From NCBI RefSeq assembly GCF_030272615.1, contig NC_081409.1, forward strand, positions 242,605,924-242,669,923: a stretch of 64,000 nt of DNA, in the 5' to 3' direction. This stretch comes from Cryptomeria japonica. Its lineage: Eukaryota; Streptophyta; Pinopsida; Cupressales; Cupressaceae. A program made the translations under genes and the position numbers. Positions 13,715 to 28,700 of this stretch are shown piece by piece. Below the pieces are notes generated by a model. That model searched no databases, had not been told where the DNA came from, and saw only the letters and a list, made by a program, of their open reading frames with translations. Each line of letters begins with the position of its first letter. Within the stretch, counting starts at the first letter, position 1.

Positions 13715-16700
13715 AAAAAAAGCACTTTTGCTACTTTGCTCGCTTAGATTTCCTATAAGAAACTGATGCTTATCTATTTTGGAAATAAGGCATAATCATC
13801 ACTTTCAATCAAAGCAACACCCATTTACTAAGAACTACAACCAAAACAACCTATATTGAATCTCACATCTCTACATGAGCTTCCCAAGTCCTCCAATAGT
13901 TACCCTTTCACTTATGTTTAGTAGGTGTTTTCTTCTATGATATCGAGTTCTCTTGGAACTCTCCTATACCCATATGGGTCTACTCCATTTGGGTTTGCCC
14001 AAGGTCTCACTTGAGGTGTGAAGAACCCACAAGGAACCCAAGGTGCCCAAATGGGACCTTGGGTGGTCCCATGTGAAACTTAGGTAAACCAAGGGGACCT
14101 ATGATGCTTGGCCCCAAAACCAAAAAAAGTACTTTTGATATTTTTTTTATAAGAATTCTCTCAAAGGCGAAATGTTGCCCTAAAGTGGGGGCATATGACT
14201 TGTTTTCTATTTCATCAACACAAAGGACCAAAATAGCAGTTTTTGCCTCCAAACTACCATTGTTAGGTTTTCAATGTTGCTTGATTTTCTTCAAAGTTGA
14301 GGAGCTACAAGAGAGTTAAACCTACAAATAGCTTTACAGAGAAGATTTACCATCAAAGATGAGTGAATGTTTAATTTTTTTCAAGTTTTGAAGATTTTAT
14401 ATTTCTTTCAAAAAAAATAAAGTTCTGAATTTTTATAAAGATTTTATGCATAATAAGGGGTTATGATGCCAATTTTTTTAATTTTCAAGTTGTAGGGTTG
14501 TAGATTTGTAACGTTTTTCTGTTCAATGTTAATACAAAATGGCCGGTAGTGCTAGTTTAGTTGCCCCCAATGCAAAGAGTTCATTTAAATTTGATGCAAC
14601 ATCATCTTTTTGGCAACACACAACAATAAATGAAAAACTTCCTAGAGGCAGAATTGTTGATTGTAACTAGGGGTATAGGGGTTCGGATTGCCTTAAGGCA
14701 ACATCCGAACCCCCTTTAGGACCGGGTCCTACCCTAAAATAACGTGACCCTATCCTAATTCACAATGCCACGCTAAATACACACCATCTAAACATTAGCG
14801 CCAAAAATAACAAGGAGGCCGACTTACAAAGAATAAAAGATGCATATAAGTAAATGACAATTTGCAAGTCAATCATCATCGAGTTCAATTACATCAAAAG
14901 GCGATTTAGCTCTGCTGTGCGAACTTAAGGAAGAGTGCGAACTTATTCAGCTTGGTGCGAAATTGTCCAAGGGGACATAGTAGATCTTGATGCAAGTCAT
15001 TGAAGCATACAAGGACAGATCTGATATGTGAAGATCAGATTCAAGCTAAGTATTGTACTTATATTTAGAGGAGAATATATAATCTGACCTGTGGGTCTTT
15101 CATGCTGGGTTTTTTCCTCCTTGGAGGGTTTCCCAGGGTATGCTTGTTTGTCTTCTGTTCTATTTCTGATTTATGTTGGCTTACTAAATACTGCAAATCT
15201 GATTACAATCTAGGGCACAATTTAATCTATGTTGGTTTCCTAAAATACTGCAAATCTGATTACAATCTAGGGCACAATTTAATCTATGTTGCTTTACTAA
15301 AATACTGCAAATCTGAATACAACCTAGGGCATAATCAATTATATAAATCTGGTTAACATACCTAGGGTTTAAAATAACAAGAATTACTGTTGGCATTGTA
15401 AACAATATGTAACTGAATATAAAAGCTCATACAATGAAGTGAAAACTCACTTGTGCGCTCTTGCCAACATCGGAATTAAATTTTGTCAAGGGCCGAATAA
15501 AAAAGCATTGTCAAAGCAACAAACAATGGGGTACATTAAAGCATAAGAGGGTGTCAACATGGCAAGTAGTATATCAAAGGAAAGAGCACATCTTCTTGCC
15601 AATAAAGCCTTGTAGAAACCTCCTGGCAGCTTATCACAGCTGGCTGGCCTACATCCTTTCATGCCATTCCCACCATCTTTCAAAGAAGAGAATGCTATTT
15701 TTCGTTCACATAAACAAGGCCCATTGTAAGCCTTCAAGAATTAACTGAGAGATGTCGCAGATGAGAGCATTGCTCATTTCATTTATGGCAATAAAATTTC
15801 TTTCAACCTTGTTAGATCAACATATTGGTGAGATATGGTGAAGTCCGTTGCCAATGCACCTATGGATTATGTTTGTCCAAAGAATGAAATGGTGTGAACA
15901 GTGAAGCACCTTAACAGCAAAGGAGAAAGTTTTAATAGAGACATCATGAGAGCAATCAAAGATACATGGCTGAAACAAGTGTGTCCATCATTTCTAATGC
16001 ATAGAAAGATTGAAAAAATAGACCATTGATTTGTTTCATAGCAATATCCCCTACAAGGACAATGTTTTTGAAGGTAGCAGATTGTGAGGGCGAGTGAAGG
16101 ATGCCAATTTCATCGCCAATACCCTCATAAAATCCGTTATAATGGTGGGCCCTAAAAACGTTGTCCAAGTCATAATGGGCAATGCTAAAAATTGTACGGC
16201 AGCTAGATTTACGGTCAGCTAAAAATTGATTTAATATTGCAAAAGATTGGCATGAAGATCGATTGGATCAAAGAAATTTGCATGAAGGCTAAGGAGATTC
16301 AAATGTTTGTGACTAATCAACATATGTCACAAAGCACCTTCAAGTTCTTCTCCAACAAGTCATCTACCTTTAAATATTTTAATTTGTTTTTTTACACCAT
16401 GTTAGGTTGTCTAAACTTAATTTGCATCACACAAAACCATCTTAAGATGACACAAGGTGTGAGATGCATCGAGCACCATGATCATCACCATTATTTGGAA
16501 TTTTGGACTATATGGAGGCAATCAAGTACAAAGAAAGCCTAAAAAGTAAAAGGATTGATCCTAGATGATGGGTGGTCGGCTCGCATGGAATATGTTTTAA
16601 ATTTCACTTAGCCCATCACCGACATGATTAGGTATACTAATATAGATCGTCCATGTTTGAATAAAAATTATGATGACATATGTCATGAACTCCATTGCTG

Positions 16701-19700
16701 AAAAATAAGGACCATAAAAGAAGTCAAGAAGCATAACCCAATGGAAGCATTTTTCAAAAGAGTGCAAAGGATTATTTTTTACTATTAGAACAAGATGACC
16801 ACACCCTTGCATTTCCTAACATTTAATTTGTCCCCAAAGTACTATAGCAAAAAGATACTTTTCCTTCCCATATAAGGACTAAAATATTGTTGCTTCCTAG
16901 ATGTAGATATACAAAGTGTTATCTTGAGTGAGTTTGGCCATTTCACTTCATAAAATCATGATGTTTGTGCTCTTTGAAACAAGTACAAAAAAGATACTCA
17001 TAAAAGGTAGTACATAAATGGCCAAGTCACTATTTATTTGCAGTATTTTGCAATACATGGCCGAGTCACTATTTATTTGTAGTACATACTCGTTTAAGCG
17101 CAACAAATTGGCTGCCAAAAAAGGTGAGTATTTGGTCTTTGTGCACTCCAACTTGCATCTCTTGTCATATAAGACACCTAATTACAATGAGAGGGTGACT
17201 AAGAATTGGGATCTAATTCCTAAAAATGTTGACTTAGATGCTACAGTTCCACAGCTTGTTGAAGTCTCTATAGCTGAGGTACCTTTTGCACATGGCATGG
17301 CTAGTGGAGTGGCACTGCAACTGACTGTGGTTCAAATGAAATTGAACAAAATGTTAACTTTGATGTTTTTGATGAAGAGCAATATGAAGATTATTAAATA
17401 TTGATTGTAATTTTCGTTGTGTATTAACATTTGACAATTCACTATTTCCACGACATCATGGGGACGGGGAGAAGGGAACAGCAAGGGACACGTTTCAGTG
17501 ATAGGGCCACTTTTTGGGGACGGTGGGAGAGGGCAATATATATACATATATGAATGAGAGGGTCAAATTTTCTCTGACTCAATGAACAGCAATATAACAG
17601 CAGTAATATAACATGACAATGTTAAAATAATGGGCAATGACTGTAGAAACTAGAAACTTCCGTGTTATAAATCTTATATCATCAATTATGAATTTGAATC
17701 ATGATGTATGTATTGCTGTTATACTACAGTCCTTGTCACTGCTTTCATGATTAATTTAATTGCAGTTAGAATGTTGTCATGTTATACTGCTGTTATAATG
17801 CTGTCACCATATATTTTAACAGTCTTTCTTTAATAGTTACAAACTATATTTTTAACATTATTAAAGTTTGCTTTTTCGTAGTGGATGCCTAGACGTCCCT
17901 GGGATGATCAAGGGACGTCTAAGACGTTCCAACTGCCTTAGGGACAGCTAGGAGTCCCCTACATGTTTCCTGCAGTCTCCAAATTTGGCGCCGCATTCCG
18001 GGACGTTTCCATATTCTCATATTATGGGGGTGACTAGGGGACATCCCCCCGTGCCCAAAACGCCTCACGGGATGGGGACAAAGGTTTGAGGGGTAGGGAC
18101 ACTTACCCATGTAAGACAGACAAATCACTGAAATATTAATTTATTAGTATTTTCATTTTCACAAATTATGAGGTATTTAAATATTTTGCTTATTGGCAAT
18201 TGTGTATCACTGTTTTTATATTTTATAATTTTAAGAAATTTAATATATATATTTTATGTGAGTGTGTGTGTGGCCAAACCCATACTCATACCCAAGGAAA
18301 AACTATTGTCATACCACCATACCCAAACTCTGTGTTCATGTACCATGACCAGAAACTTAGATTTTCTTTATGCAGACACGGGTTTTTAAGCCTTCAAACA
18401 AACAAATCCACATATGTATATAGCTACGGATCCTACTTGTGTACATTCTCCACCTAAAAGGACAACTACACATTAATGTCAAATTCACAATATCAATACA
18501 TTACTCGAAAACATTTTTAAAAGATACATAAACTGCAGTTTAAAATGTAAGGTTTCTATCATTGACATAACACTTCTCGACAAGGTAGAAACCACACATA
18601 ATAAATGGAAATGATGATTGTATCTGGAAATGTATTAAATCATAATCTGCAGAACATGTCATAAACCAATACTTTCTACTAGCATTTGCAACAAAAAACT
18701 CTGTTATAGTTCCATATTAAGGTGCATCCACTATGAACTAATGAAAAAAAAAGAAATATTTTGAGCATTACAGATAATTAATAAATAGAGATGTAGAATA
18801 ACTCACACCTGTTGAAGATCAAGACCAGACTGAGTATTGAGATTTCCGGTATTTAGCATATTTTCAATGACTTTGCTAATACTCCCCGAAGGAACCTTTT
18901 CCATCACCTTCTTCACCTTATTTACTGTAAAGTAAATTACCAAAACATAAAAATTCCAGAAACATAATTCTAATAAAGAAAAACCATTAACAGTTAAAAA
19001 TAAAGCATTTTTAAATACAATGACATTGATAATATTGCCTGAGAAAGGTTGTCCATCCTAGGTGTATCTGAAAGAAATTGATCAACAGATTTGTTGATAT
19101 ACTAATGAAGCAAACTAGTCCCCAAAATACAGTGAAGAACAAAATGCAGACTATGTTTATCTCTACCAACTAGAGCTTGAATCACACCTAGAAACTAAAG
19201 ATAGAATGTGAGTTAAACTTAAAACACAAGTTAAAGGCAGACAACTACACTAGAAAGCTATGTTGTCAAACCATAGTTTGCAGACACGGCGAGTACTCGC
19301 AATGAAAAACCCTCCCCCGAGTGACTCGCAAGTTTACTCACATGCAGGAGGACTCTAAAATGTTGGTATATCAATCTCTTTAGATCCTCCTTATTCTCCT
19401 AGAGCTTATCTCAACCATCAACAAATTTGTAGGGAAGATGATGTTATGCATTTCATTCATGACCTATCTAGTCATATAACATTAAGCAAAGATGAAGCTT
19501 TAGATGATAACGAACCTCCTTCCCAAACAACCAAAGAGGATATGAATAATGATAAAAAGGAGAAATTCCCTACAAAGGATATACCACCTTCATCTAATCA
19601 TCCCTTTGATCCATCCATGTGCCCTTACACTACAAATTTTAAAGAAATTCATGATAATAGTCCTCCTTCCTCACAATTGAAATATTCTTATAGGTGTGGT

Positions 19701-22700
19701 TATAATGGACCAAGACTTGGAAAATATGAACAAGGAATCAAAATCCCTATAAACCCAACTTCACAAGTTGGTACCGAAGGTCTAGGACATCCTCATCATT
19801 TACCTATGGATGATCTCCTTAAAGTTCGAAAGCTTAAGGAGTATTTTGCAAAACATAAACTCTATCGTCCATCAAAAGGTAGTTGTTCCTCATATAATCC
19901 TTTTAGCTCATATCATCAAACTAATGATCATCATGCAAATGAGTGTGTCCTGATTTTCAAAATAGAATACAAGGACTCATTGATGATGGAATTATCAAAA
20001 TAATAGAAAACAATCCTTCTCCTTCTACTAGCACACCTTGTCCTACATCTCAAGAGACAAGGCCTACCCCTATTGGCAATCAAGAAAACTTAGATACAAG
20101 ATTCTTTTGGAGATTGAAGTATGATAAGAATGTTGTTTTTCCTTTCATAAGATATAACAATAAGAATAAAGAAGGTTATGAACATTGTCTTTTTTAACAT
20201 TGTTATTCTCATTCTCTTGGATATTATAAAGCTTTTAAAGAATTTGTTCAAGAACAGTATGATCGAGCCACATAGCTCTTACAACTGATTTTGCAGCTTT
20301 TCTTGGTGAAGAGGCAGTGCCTTAGCACTCCATTCACCTTATTGTGTTGCTCCTCACCCTATGGCACTAGTAGTTTAACCTTATTGGGGGCTCTTTGTCA
20401 TGTGTGGTGATGCATTTCATTTTCAATCATACTTGGACAGTAACATAATTCATCTTTGTTTCCATGCTTGGCGGGCAAGGATAGCATATTCAAGCCTCTC
20501 TCCTTTTCGAAGATTACCTCTTCTTTTGAGTTGCATTTTTAGTATCTTGATGTCTTCTCTCACATTGAATATTCGTTCATGTGAGTACATGTGTGTTCCT
20601 TGCATAGGAGTTTTTTCTTTCCTTGAAGTGCTACATCTTTTATGTATAGTCTCTCTTTGGAGGTTGTGTAATCCTTCTCTTTGTCCCTATGCTTGGAGGG
20701 CATTGATTTTCCGTATCCTTTCTCAGGATCCACTTTTCCTTTGTTGAGTGGTGTTTGCTTATGATACGATGTTATTCCTTGTGTGAAGTGTAATGTCCCC
20801 TTTTGGGAGGACACTAAATTTTGCCCAATATACTTGTAGAACTATTGCAGGTTGTCTATTTTCAGTCTATTGTGCTACTTTAGACAGATTTAGTTTGATG
20901 TTGTTTCCCTCTTTAAATACACAGGTCTGTTGTTTATATCAATCTGATCTGCTGCCTATACTCAGATATAAGTGTGTGTGTGTGTGTGTGAGTGAAAATC
21001 CTTTCTATTCCATCAAGTCTGATTCTGTGGTTATTGATTTAATATTTCCTCTTCTTTTCCTTCAATGCCTGCTTTATTACTATTCGAAGATTTGTAGTTG
21101 TCTTCTGATCTCTTTGGTAAATGCTCATATCATTCTTCCAGGTTTTCTTATAATTTTGACTTAGGTCTGCTTCTAATGCTTCATATATTTTTTTCTATTC
21201 CATGGATCCCTACTTGTCAAATGAAAACTTCTCCACTTTATATCCTCCGATGTGAGGGAGAGTCACACCTCTTCATCATGTATGCCCTTTGGCAAGAGAC
21301 ACACCCTTCACCCTTAGCACCCTTTAAAAGAGTGTGACTCTTTATTATTTCTGTCCTTTGAAAGGGACACAACCTTTCACAATCAATTCTGCACTTGTTA
21401 TTTAAACCATATCTTCACTTTTGATTCCCAAATTATCCCCCTCAAATGAGGTTATCTTCTCCCTTTTATATCTCATGTTTGAGGGAGTCACAACTTTTCG
21501 TTTCATGTCTTTTGACCATTCATTAACTTAATTAAATTTTAATTATATTTAACTATATTATTTTATATTTTAATTTAAATTATATTTTTATTCTTTTGTA
21601 TTTTAATATTATTATCATTATTTATTATTAAATTATATTTCAAAGTGGGGGCATACATAACACCCTCTTTGTACTATATTATTTATTTAACATGTCTTAT
21701 ATGAGGTATTCATTCTCGAAACCAAACCAACAAGTCTTATACGAGATGCTTGATTCCCAAAACCAGACACAGCCTTTTATAAGTCTTATACGAGGTGTTC
21801 ATTCTCGAAACCAGACCAACAAGTCTTATACGAGATGCTTCATGCTCAAAACTAGGCATATTTTGTTTTTATTTCATGTCTTATACAAGTTGTTGCATGC
21901 TCGAAACCAGACCTAGTTCTTGGACGAGATGCTTAACTCCTAAAACCAGACAGTGGCAAATGCAGCAAGGTGACTTGACTAACATATGACACAACTTGCT
22001 AGACCATTCAACTCTTCCTTTTTCAGAGAGTGGAACTAGCATAACACATCTTGCTAGACTACTCTGACTCTCCTTATTTACATGAATCACACAACATAAC
22101 GCAGCTTGTTGTCCCCTGAGTATTCATGTTCCCGTGGGTCACCTAGCATAATGCAGCTTGCTAGCTTGTCGATTCTACGGCCTCTCTTTCTCTTCTTCTC
22201 ATGGATCACCTAGCTGTCCTCTCTTTTTTCCTCCCCATGAGCTCATAGATTTGCTATTTGTGGATCATGGTTCATCACTTGATGCATGCTCTTGCTCTTT
22301 TTATGTGATCACTTGTATTCTTGTGACAGCATTCCGAGAAGGATATTAGTGGCTAAAATATTTCACTATCGAGGTCTCTTCAGCTAGTTAACTTGGAGCC
22401 TTTTTATTTTTAGTACTAACCCCTTGGGTTGTGTGTCTTTTGTCTTTTTTTGTCTATGTTTAGCTTTTTTGTCTTTGTCTTGTTTTGTGTGTCCTTAGAT
22501 GTGATCGTGTGAGTTCAAATCCTAAGATTGGGGGCTTTGTTCCTTGAAATTGGCGATGTCTTATCTCCTTGTGATTTCACTCTTACTTTAGCGTGTCCCA
22601 TTTTCACTCCACCTAGACCTATGTTGGCCCCATTTTACTCCAACCCAGATGTCACCTATTGACAATGTTGGGTGGGCCCTATCCCGGAGGCTATCTTCTC

Positions 22701-25700
22701 CTATTCCATGATTGACCGGTCCTGTTTTTGAAGGACCAAGGCATGGAGTGCCTTGGTCTTGGACCAAGGCGCCCTAAAACGCCCTAGTCCCCCTTAAAAA
22801 GGCCCCAATTTGAAATGGGGCAAGCCCTTTCCCTCACCAATGGATTTTGGTCCCCGTGGCTACACTTGACCATTGGAGGTTGGCCTAATCGGTAATTTAC
22901 CTAGGGAGCCATATATAAAGACATCCTATCAATTCATTTTGACATCACTCATATACCCCATCATTCATACATCGATTAAGCATTCATCATCAAACATCTT
23001 CAAAGATTCAAAGCAACAATTAATCCTTCAAGCATTATGGAGCAAAGTTACATCAATCTTCATGAAAGCATGTGTGTGAGATTAGGGTTTTTCATGTTCA
23101 TGTGTTTATCATGCCATTACATTCAATATTTGTGATTACATTCAAAGAGCATTGCATCACCGATCCTTCCATCAACAATTGCAGATCTGAGGTATATCTC
23201 CTAGCATTTACTTTAGTATTTACATTATTCAATTCAAGGTTAATTCGTAAACCAGAGTTTGACTTAGGTCAAACCCCTATCCACAACCATATTTCCTTTC
23301 TTTATGTGTGCAGGGAAGAGGCTCAGGAGTTGTGCTCAGAGATTCCAATAGAGTTGATGGTGATGAATAAGTTCAACTTTCAACAGAGCAAAATTTGGAG
23401 GACCAAGGCGAATCTGTACTACTCGGTCCCAAAAAATTAGGCCCAACTTTTGGGAATAGGTTTTAAACATCTTATTTTACCCAGATATCAATTTGTGGCT
23501 CTGTGGGATATTTGCAGTAGTCTATTTTCAACAGTTTACTTTGATCATTCCTTGTTTTTCTATAGTTTCACAATTATCATCCAATCTTCAACTAGAAAGA
23601 GGGGGCAATACATAAACCAGTGAATCTAATCATAATTTCAGCCCTTTCCATATTTAGATTGTGGCTAAATCTAATAGGTTCACCCCTCTATCAATGTAGT
23701 TGTCCCCAAGGAAACAATTAGTGATTTTACTATCCTTACTGATGAAACCCTAGTTTTTTCCACCATTACAACTACGAAACTAACACAAAGACTTCAATAT
23801 TGTTTATTAACTCACTGTAACAACAGGAGTGGGAAAGCAGAGACATGAAAGGAGCCTACATTGTAGCTCTTGCCATCAGCCGAGAATCAAGCATGCTGCT
23901 TTTCATCTTGAGCAATATTTAATTAGTTATCAAAAGACTTATACATCTATACTATTAAATATTCAATCATAGCCTTCTATATATAATCGATTGAATCTAT
24001 ATATTAATGAAGTAGACCAAAAACTTATCTCATCACTCAAATCTTGTGTAATCTTTCCGTTCTGGAATCGTAAGAACAAATAACTAGTTTTCCTATCTAT
24101 GAAAGAGAAAATTAGAAAGAAAGAATATTGTATGTAAGAACTTTAAGATCGATCTCTTATTTTGTTCATCGTTAAATCATGCATGTCGAGACCAGCTTAA
24201 TTGTAATCGAGGAAGTGTCATTGTCTCAAAACATTTATATTTAGCTAAGACCCAAAAAGGGTACTGCTGTTATTGAGAAAGAAATGTTGCCTAAGTCTTA
24301 ATTATCGTACTTATGCCTTAAATCTTTGCTGATCCGTTTGGGCTGACAGCAACAGTACATTTTCATACAAGACTATGTCGTCTCAATATAAATGTTTAAA
24401 CACTAACTTTAAGGTCAATGAACCTAGATCAATACAATCATATATATATTTAACTCTAACAAATGAATTCATTAACGGATTTGTCCATATGATATTCAGT
24501 GCATTGTCATTATAAATCAGATAGTTAAGTCTTGAGATGCCAATGGTGGTAAAGTCATATTCAGCTGAATGAGAAGACTATTAATAAAATAATTATAACC
24601 ATCAATTAATTTGGTTAGAAATCCTTATAATGGTCAGTGAAGATCATTTGGTCAATCAACTATTGACCAGCTGTCTTGTTAGTGGATTAATGTTCCCTTG
24701 AAGGTCTTTATTGGCAATTAGAGTCAAAAGACATTGAACAGTTACTTGTATTGTGAATAGTAAATCAATGAGTCAGTTGGGCTAAGGTGTATGGTATTAC
24801 AAGTAAGGGTGGTGAATATTGACAGCACATTAAGCATGCTTGCAACTTTTAAACCTTGGCCAAAGTGACACAGTGCTTTGCATGCGACCATCAGTTCACA
24901 TGAATCAGATACACCTCCTAGTGGTGCAGGAGCACCTAATAGGTCCTCATAGCACAATGAGGTCAAGTTGGTACAAGGTCAATGGTTTTGTGTTTATTCT
25001 ATGTAATAAGGTCAATAATGACCATTAATGATGTAATAAAAGTGTCTAGGAGTCCATTTGTTTAGGTTTTGAGTCCTAAAGTTGTAATATTGACAAAATT
25101 GTCAAAAGTTGTCAATATAATGCAAATATGTGAAAATGAGTTATGTAAGGGAATTTATGATGGAAAAGGGTTTATTTGATGTATTTGGACCTATTTGGAT
25201 CCATTTTGGGTCATGGGAGTCCTAGGTTTAGTCTAGGTTGGATTTTGTGCAAAATTGTCAAAGGTTGACAAAAGTTGCCATGAAGAAAAGTTGCATTTCG
25301 AAGGCAAAAATGTAAGTTTGTTCCAAAGTTGGTTTGTGAGGTAGTTATGAATGGTGGGAGGCCTGAGAATGTTTAAAAGGGCCCTTTCCCACGTGAGCAA
25401 GGCTGGTTATTGAATGTAGTGCACAAATATTAATAGAAAGTTGAAGATTCCCTGCATTTTCTATGAGTTTTCCCACGTTGCAGCCTGAAACTACTTGATT
25501 TTTGGATTCAAATCTTATAGGGTTGAGTCTCAAATCATTTGGAAATGTTAGTAGGGTGAATATACTGCAATTTGGCTTTTGTTTCATTCATTTATGTTCA
25601 GTTTTGAAGAAGTTCTAATAAATTTTGTAAAACCCTGCCAAAACCCTCATTAGGGTATCCAGAGAATATAATATAATGTTTTATGAACTAGTACCTGATT

Positions 25701-28700
25701 GAGTGACCTCACCAATGCTTGGAATGTTGTATTACATTGTGTTCTTCCTTGAAATTATGGTTGCAGGGTTTCGTGAGAAATAGCACGTGCAAAAGAAAAG
25801 AGAAGTGACTGTCACAGGGTTAGACTGTGAACAGCAATATAGTGCTGGAGTTTTGAATGTGTAGAAGTGTGAGAAAGGTTTGGAAAGGTGTTGAGGGTGT
25901 TGTAGGATGAGAGTTGAGTGTGTGGACATGTTCCTAGGTTTTTGGAGTCAAGAAAAACAAAAAAAACACCAAATAGTATGACTATCCCAGAATTTATACA
26001 AGGCTGTCCTAATATGACAGTGTTATGAATCTTTCTTGTTTGTTGGGTTCTTTTGGTTGGAACTTGTGGTCAGGGGTTGGAGGGACCCTAGTAAGTCCTT
26101 AGAAGTCTATTGGAGGCATTGGAGAGTGGAGAGAATCCCCTAATACATGACTGTCCTGAACATGTATGACTGCTCTAAATATCATAAGATTGACATAGTT
26201 AACAATGAGTCAAGTTTGCTGTTTGAACAGAAGTTGGAAGAGTTTATTTGTTGTGTTTGAAGGCAAGGAAGAATAGAAGGAGTCCCCACATTTGTGTTGA
26301 GCATTGCAAGGGTTGTTTGGAAGGAGGAACTCTTGTACTCATGACTGTCCCAACATGGGAGTTGGCTGTCCTAAAATAGAGAATATAGCAGCAGTATTCT
26401 TTGTGTGTTCATGGGAGTATGGGTGGGTAAAGAAAGTCTATTGTCACTTGTTTGAGAGCCTCGGAGGCTTGGTAAGGTTGTGTGAATGTTTGAGAGAAGT
26501 TATTGCATATTGTGGGTTGATACTAGTAAGGAGTGGAACACCAATTGAGGGTTGTCCTAATTGAGTGACCATAAGGGGTTTGAGAGTGTTTAAGTGCCAT
26601 GAAACAAAATTGTGAGTCCAAGATGGTTGTATATTTGAGGAAGAATGTGTGTGAGGGCTTGATCAAGGGTTTGAGAAGATTGAGTGAGTTTTGGGCTATT
26701 GGAGCCTACTGAGTAGGTTGAGAAGTTAAAGAAGGGTTTCACCTATTGGATAGGTGAGTTGGGAGTAAGATCTCCCTAATGTGGTTAATTATCTTGGGAT
26801 TCTCTGCATCACCTAGTCAAACAGTCATGCTATTCAAGAGGTACCTATAGTGTGTGACCGAATAGTCTTTTGTAGATTCTAAACACCAGGCTCAAATGGC
26901 AACCAATCCTAGTCTTTAGTGTACAACCTCGTGAAGGGTAGGGCCACTTCCAGAAGGAAGGTGTGCGGGAGACCGCCAGGTTTGTGGTAGGAGGTAAAGT
27001 GGTTCAAGGTAAAGCCCTTGATGATGCTCTCCCTCTCCACAGCGATGCCAAGACGTGTAAGAGTGATTCCAGCTATATATCATGCATGTTCAGTAATCTT
27101 TGATCCTTTCTCTTCTTTATGTATAAATGCATGATTCTTGTTATTATATATTTTTTAATAAGTTATGAAAGACTACATTCTTGCATTTACTATTTCAGAT
27201 GAAGTTAGTTAGTTTCAGTTATGCTGTAGTATAGATAGATAGTTAGTGATTTCATTTTCAGCTGAAGCAATCACTTTCTTCATTTAAAAAAATGCATATC
27301 CTGTTTACTTGAAAGGTTTCTGTTTTGTTTTTTAAATTGTATAAGTTTAGCATGTTACATATATATGGAAGCATTAACACTCCTAAAACAAAGCGTAAGG
27401 CATATTCCTTACAAAGACATAACTAATAACAAGATTAAGATTAAGAGATGGACCAATAAATTGAACTACCAACTATACATTGCCGCAACCCTCATTTCTT
27501 CTCCTCTACATGAAAACTGTAAATTGGAAAGAGGATCTGCAGTATCATTTAATATTGTATCTTTACTTTTAGCAAACTTGACCACAAGTTGGCAAACTTC
27601 ACATGTAAACAAGGACATCTGACTCACTCTACAAATCATCACGGTGATGAGAGAAGAGAACCACATAAAGTCAGATGGAACCAAAGTATAATGTGACATG
27701 CAATCATCAGCATAATAACCCATTTTATTTTAGTCAACAGGAGAAGTTACCTTATTTTTATTACAAAAATACTCTTGCAGAAGTTAAAATATTATTGGAG
27801 AATTCAAAATTTGCCAATAGGCTTTGTTTTACCAAGGCTGACCACAAGTTGGAAAAGTTCACAAAATCCAACAAGGGCATCAAACTATCTCTACAAACCA
27901 TCGATGCAAAACCGCATCAACTAAAGTGTCAAGCATAATATAATGTACTATACAATCATCATTATTCATAAACATGAATTTTGCGACCAAGAAAGTTTTA
28001 AGCTCATCAACGTAAATCCCAAAGAGAGCTGATGAGAGAGGATACCCCATTTATTCCTATAATACTTTTGATAATTAAACAATCCATGGACAATCCGGAG
28101 TTGGCCAAAAGCTACTTCATAAAACCTCATAAAGGTATCACTTAAGATTTTTAATGAGATAAACAAATTAAGCTATTATGTAATAATTTAATTATCATTT
28201 AGATTATATTCACTATACTTGTATTAATTATATTGTCCTAACCTTACCCACTTATTATGTCATAGTCCTAAGAGGGCGCGAGAGATGATTTCAAATTGAT
28301 GAAATGCAAACCCATGTCAACACCCATAGAGACGACAACAATTGTCTTGATCTGATCCATCTCCTCAAGTGAATGCTAGTATAATTTACTTGATTAGGAG
28401 TTTCATTTACTTGACTTGCACCAAGGCTATGTCATAAGTGTTAGAGATTGTGTGTGGAATCAGATGAGAACATTACTTCTTTTATGCAGAAAGTGAATGA
28501 GCTTGTGTGTGGAATCAGATGTGGCGATGGAGTATTAGAAAAATCTAAAATTGTTGCTAAAGTGTTGAGATCCTTGCCTCCTACTTATAAACATAAAGTT
28601 GCTTCTATTGATGAGATCCGAATTGTGACAAATGTGACAAGAGACATGCTGAATGGTAAACTTGCTGCATTTGAATTGAGTGAGTTTGGAGACTCTCTTC

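Larger units (their letters stand above)
14539..17402 (+). pseudogene. decayed hAT transposase (DUF659/Dimer_Tnp_hAT type)
   Basis: The start codon at 14539 opens [20 protein letters not shown] and a [14 protein letters not shown] segment, like the BED-finger N-terminus of plant hAT proteins. From about 15810 come [19 protein letters not shown] and IKDTWLKQ. Around 16260 come [20 protein letters not shown] and QNHLKMTQ, around 16570-16850 YVLNFT and [18 protein letters not shown], and the C-terminal dimerisation region is [20 protein letters not shown] with [13 protein letters not shown]. The frame ends with DEEQYEDY and a stop at about 17400. Many stops and shifts, and an insertion-like block at 14650-15450, make it inactive. 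It is on the plus strand, antisense to NRPA2. Confidence 0.7.
2587..18808 (-). other. NRPA2 16.2-kb intron
   Basis: The intron is defined by exons 18924-18809 and 2586-2459, which join in phase 0. It holds a hAT family, a giant solo LTR, two microsatellites and several unclassified repeats, all listed separately. There is no sign of another host gene inside it. Confidence 0.9.

Noticed and set aside
20789-25283. LTR from TGTAATGTCCCC to CA with possible duplication TGAAG
   Set aside because: The candidate right end was found only by looking for a 5-bp match over several kb, which is likely by chance.
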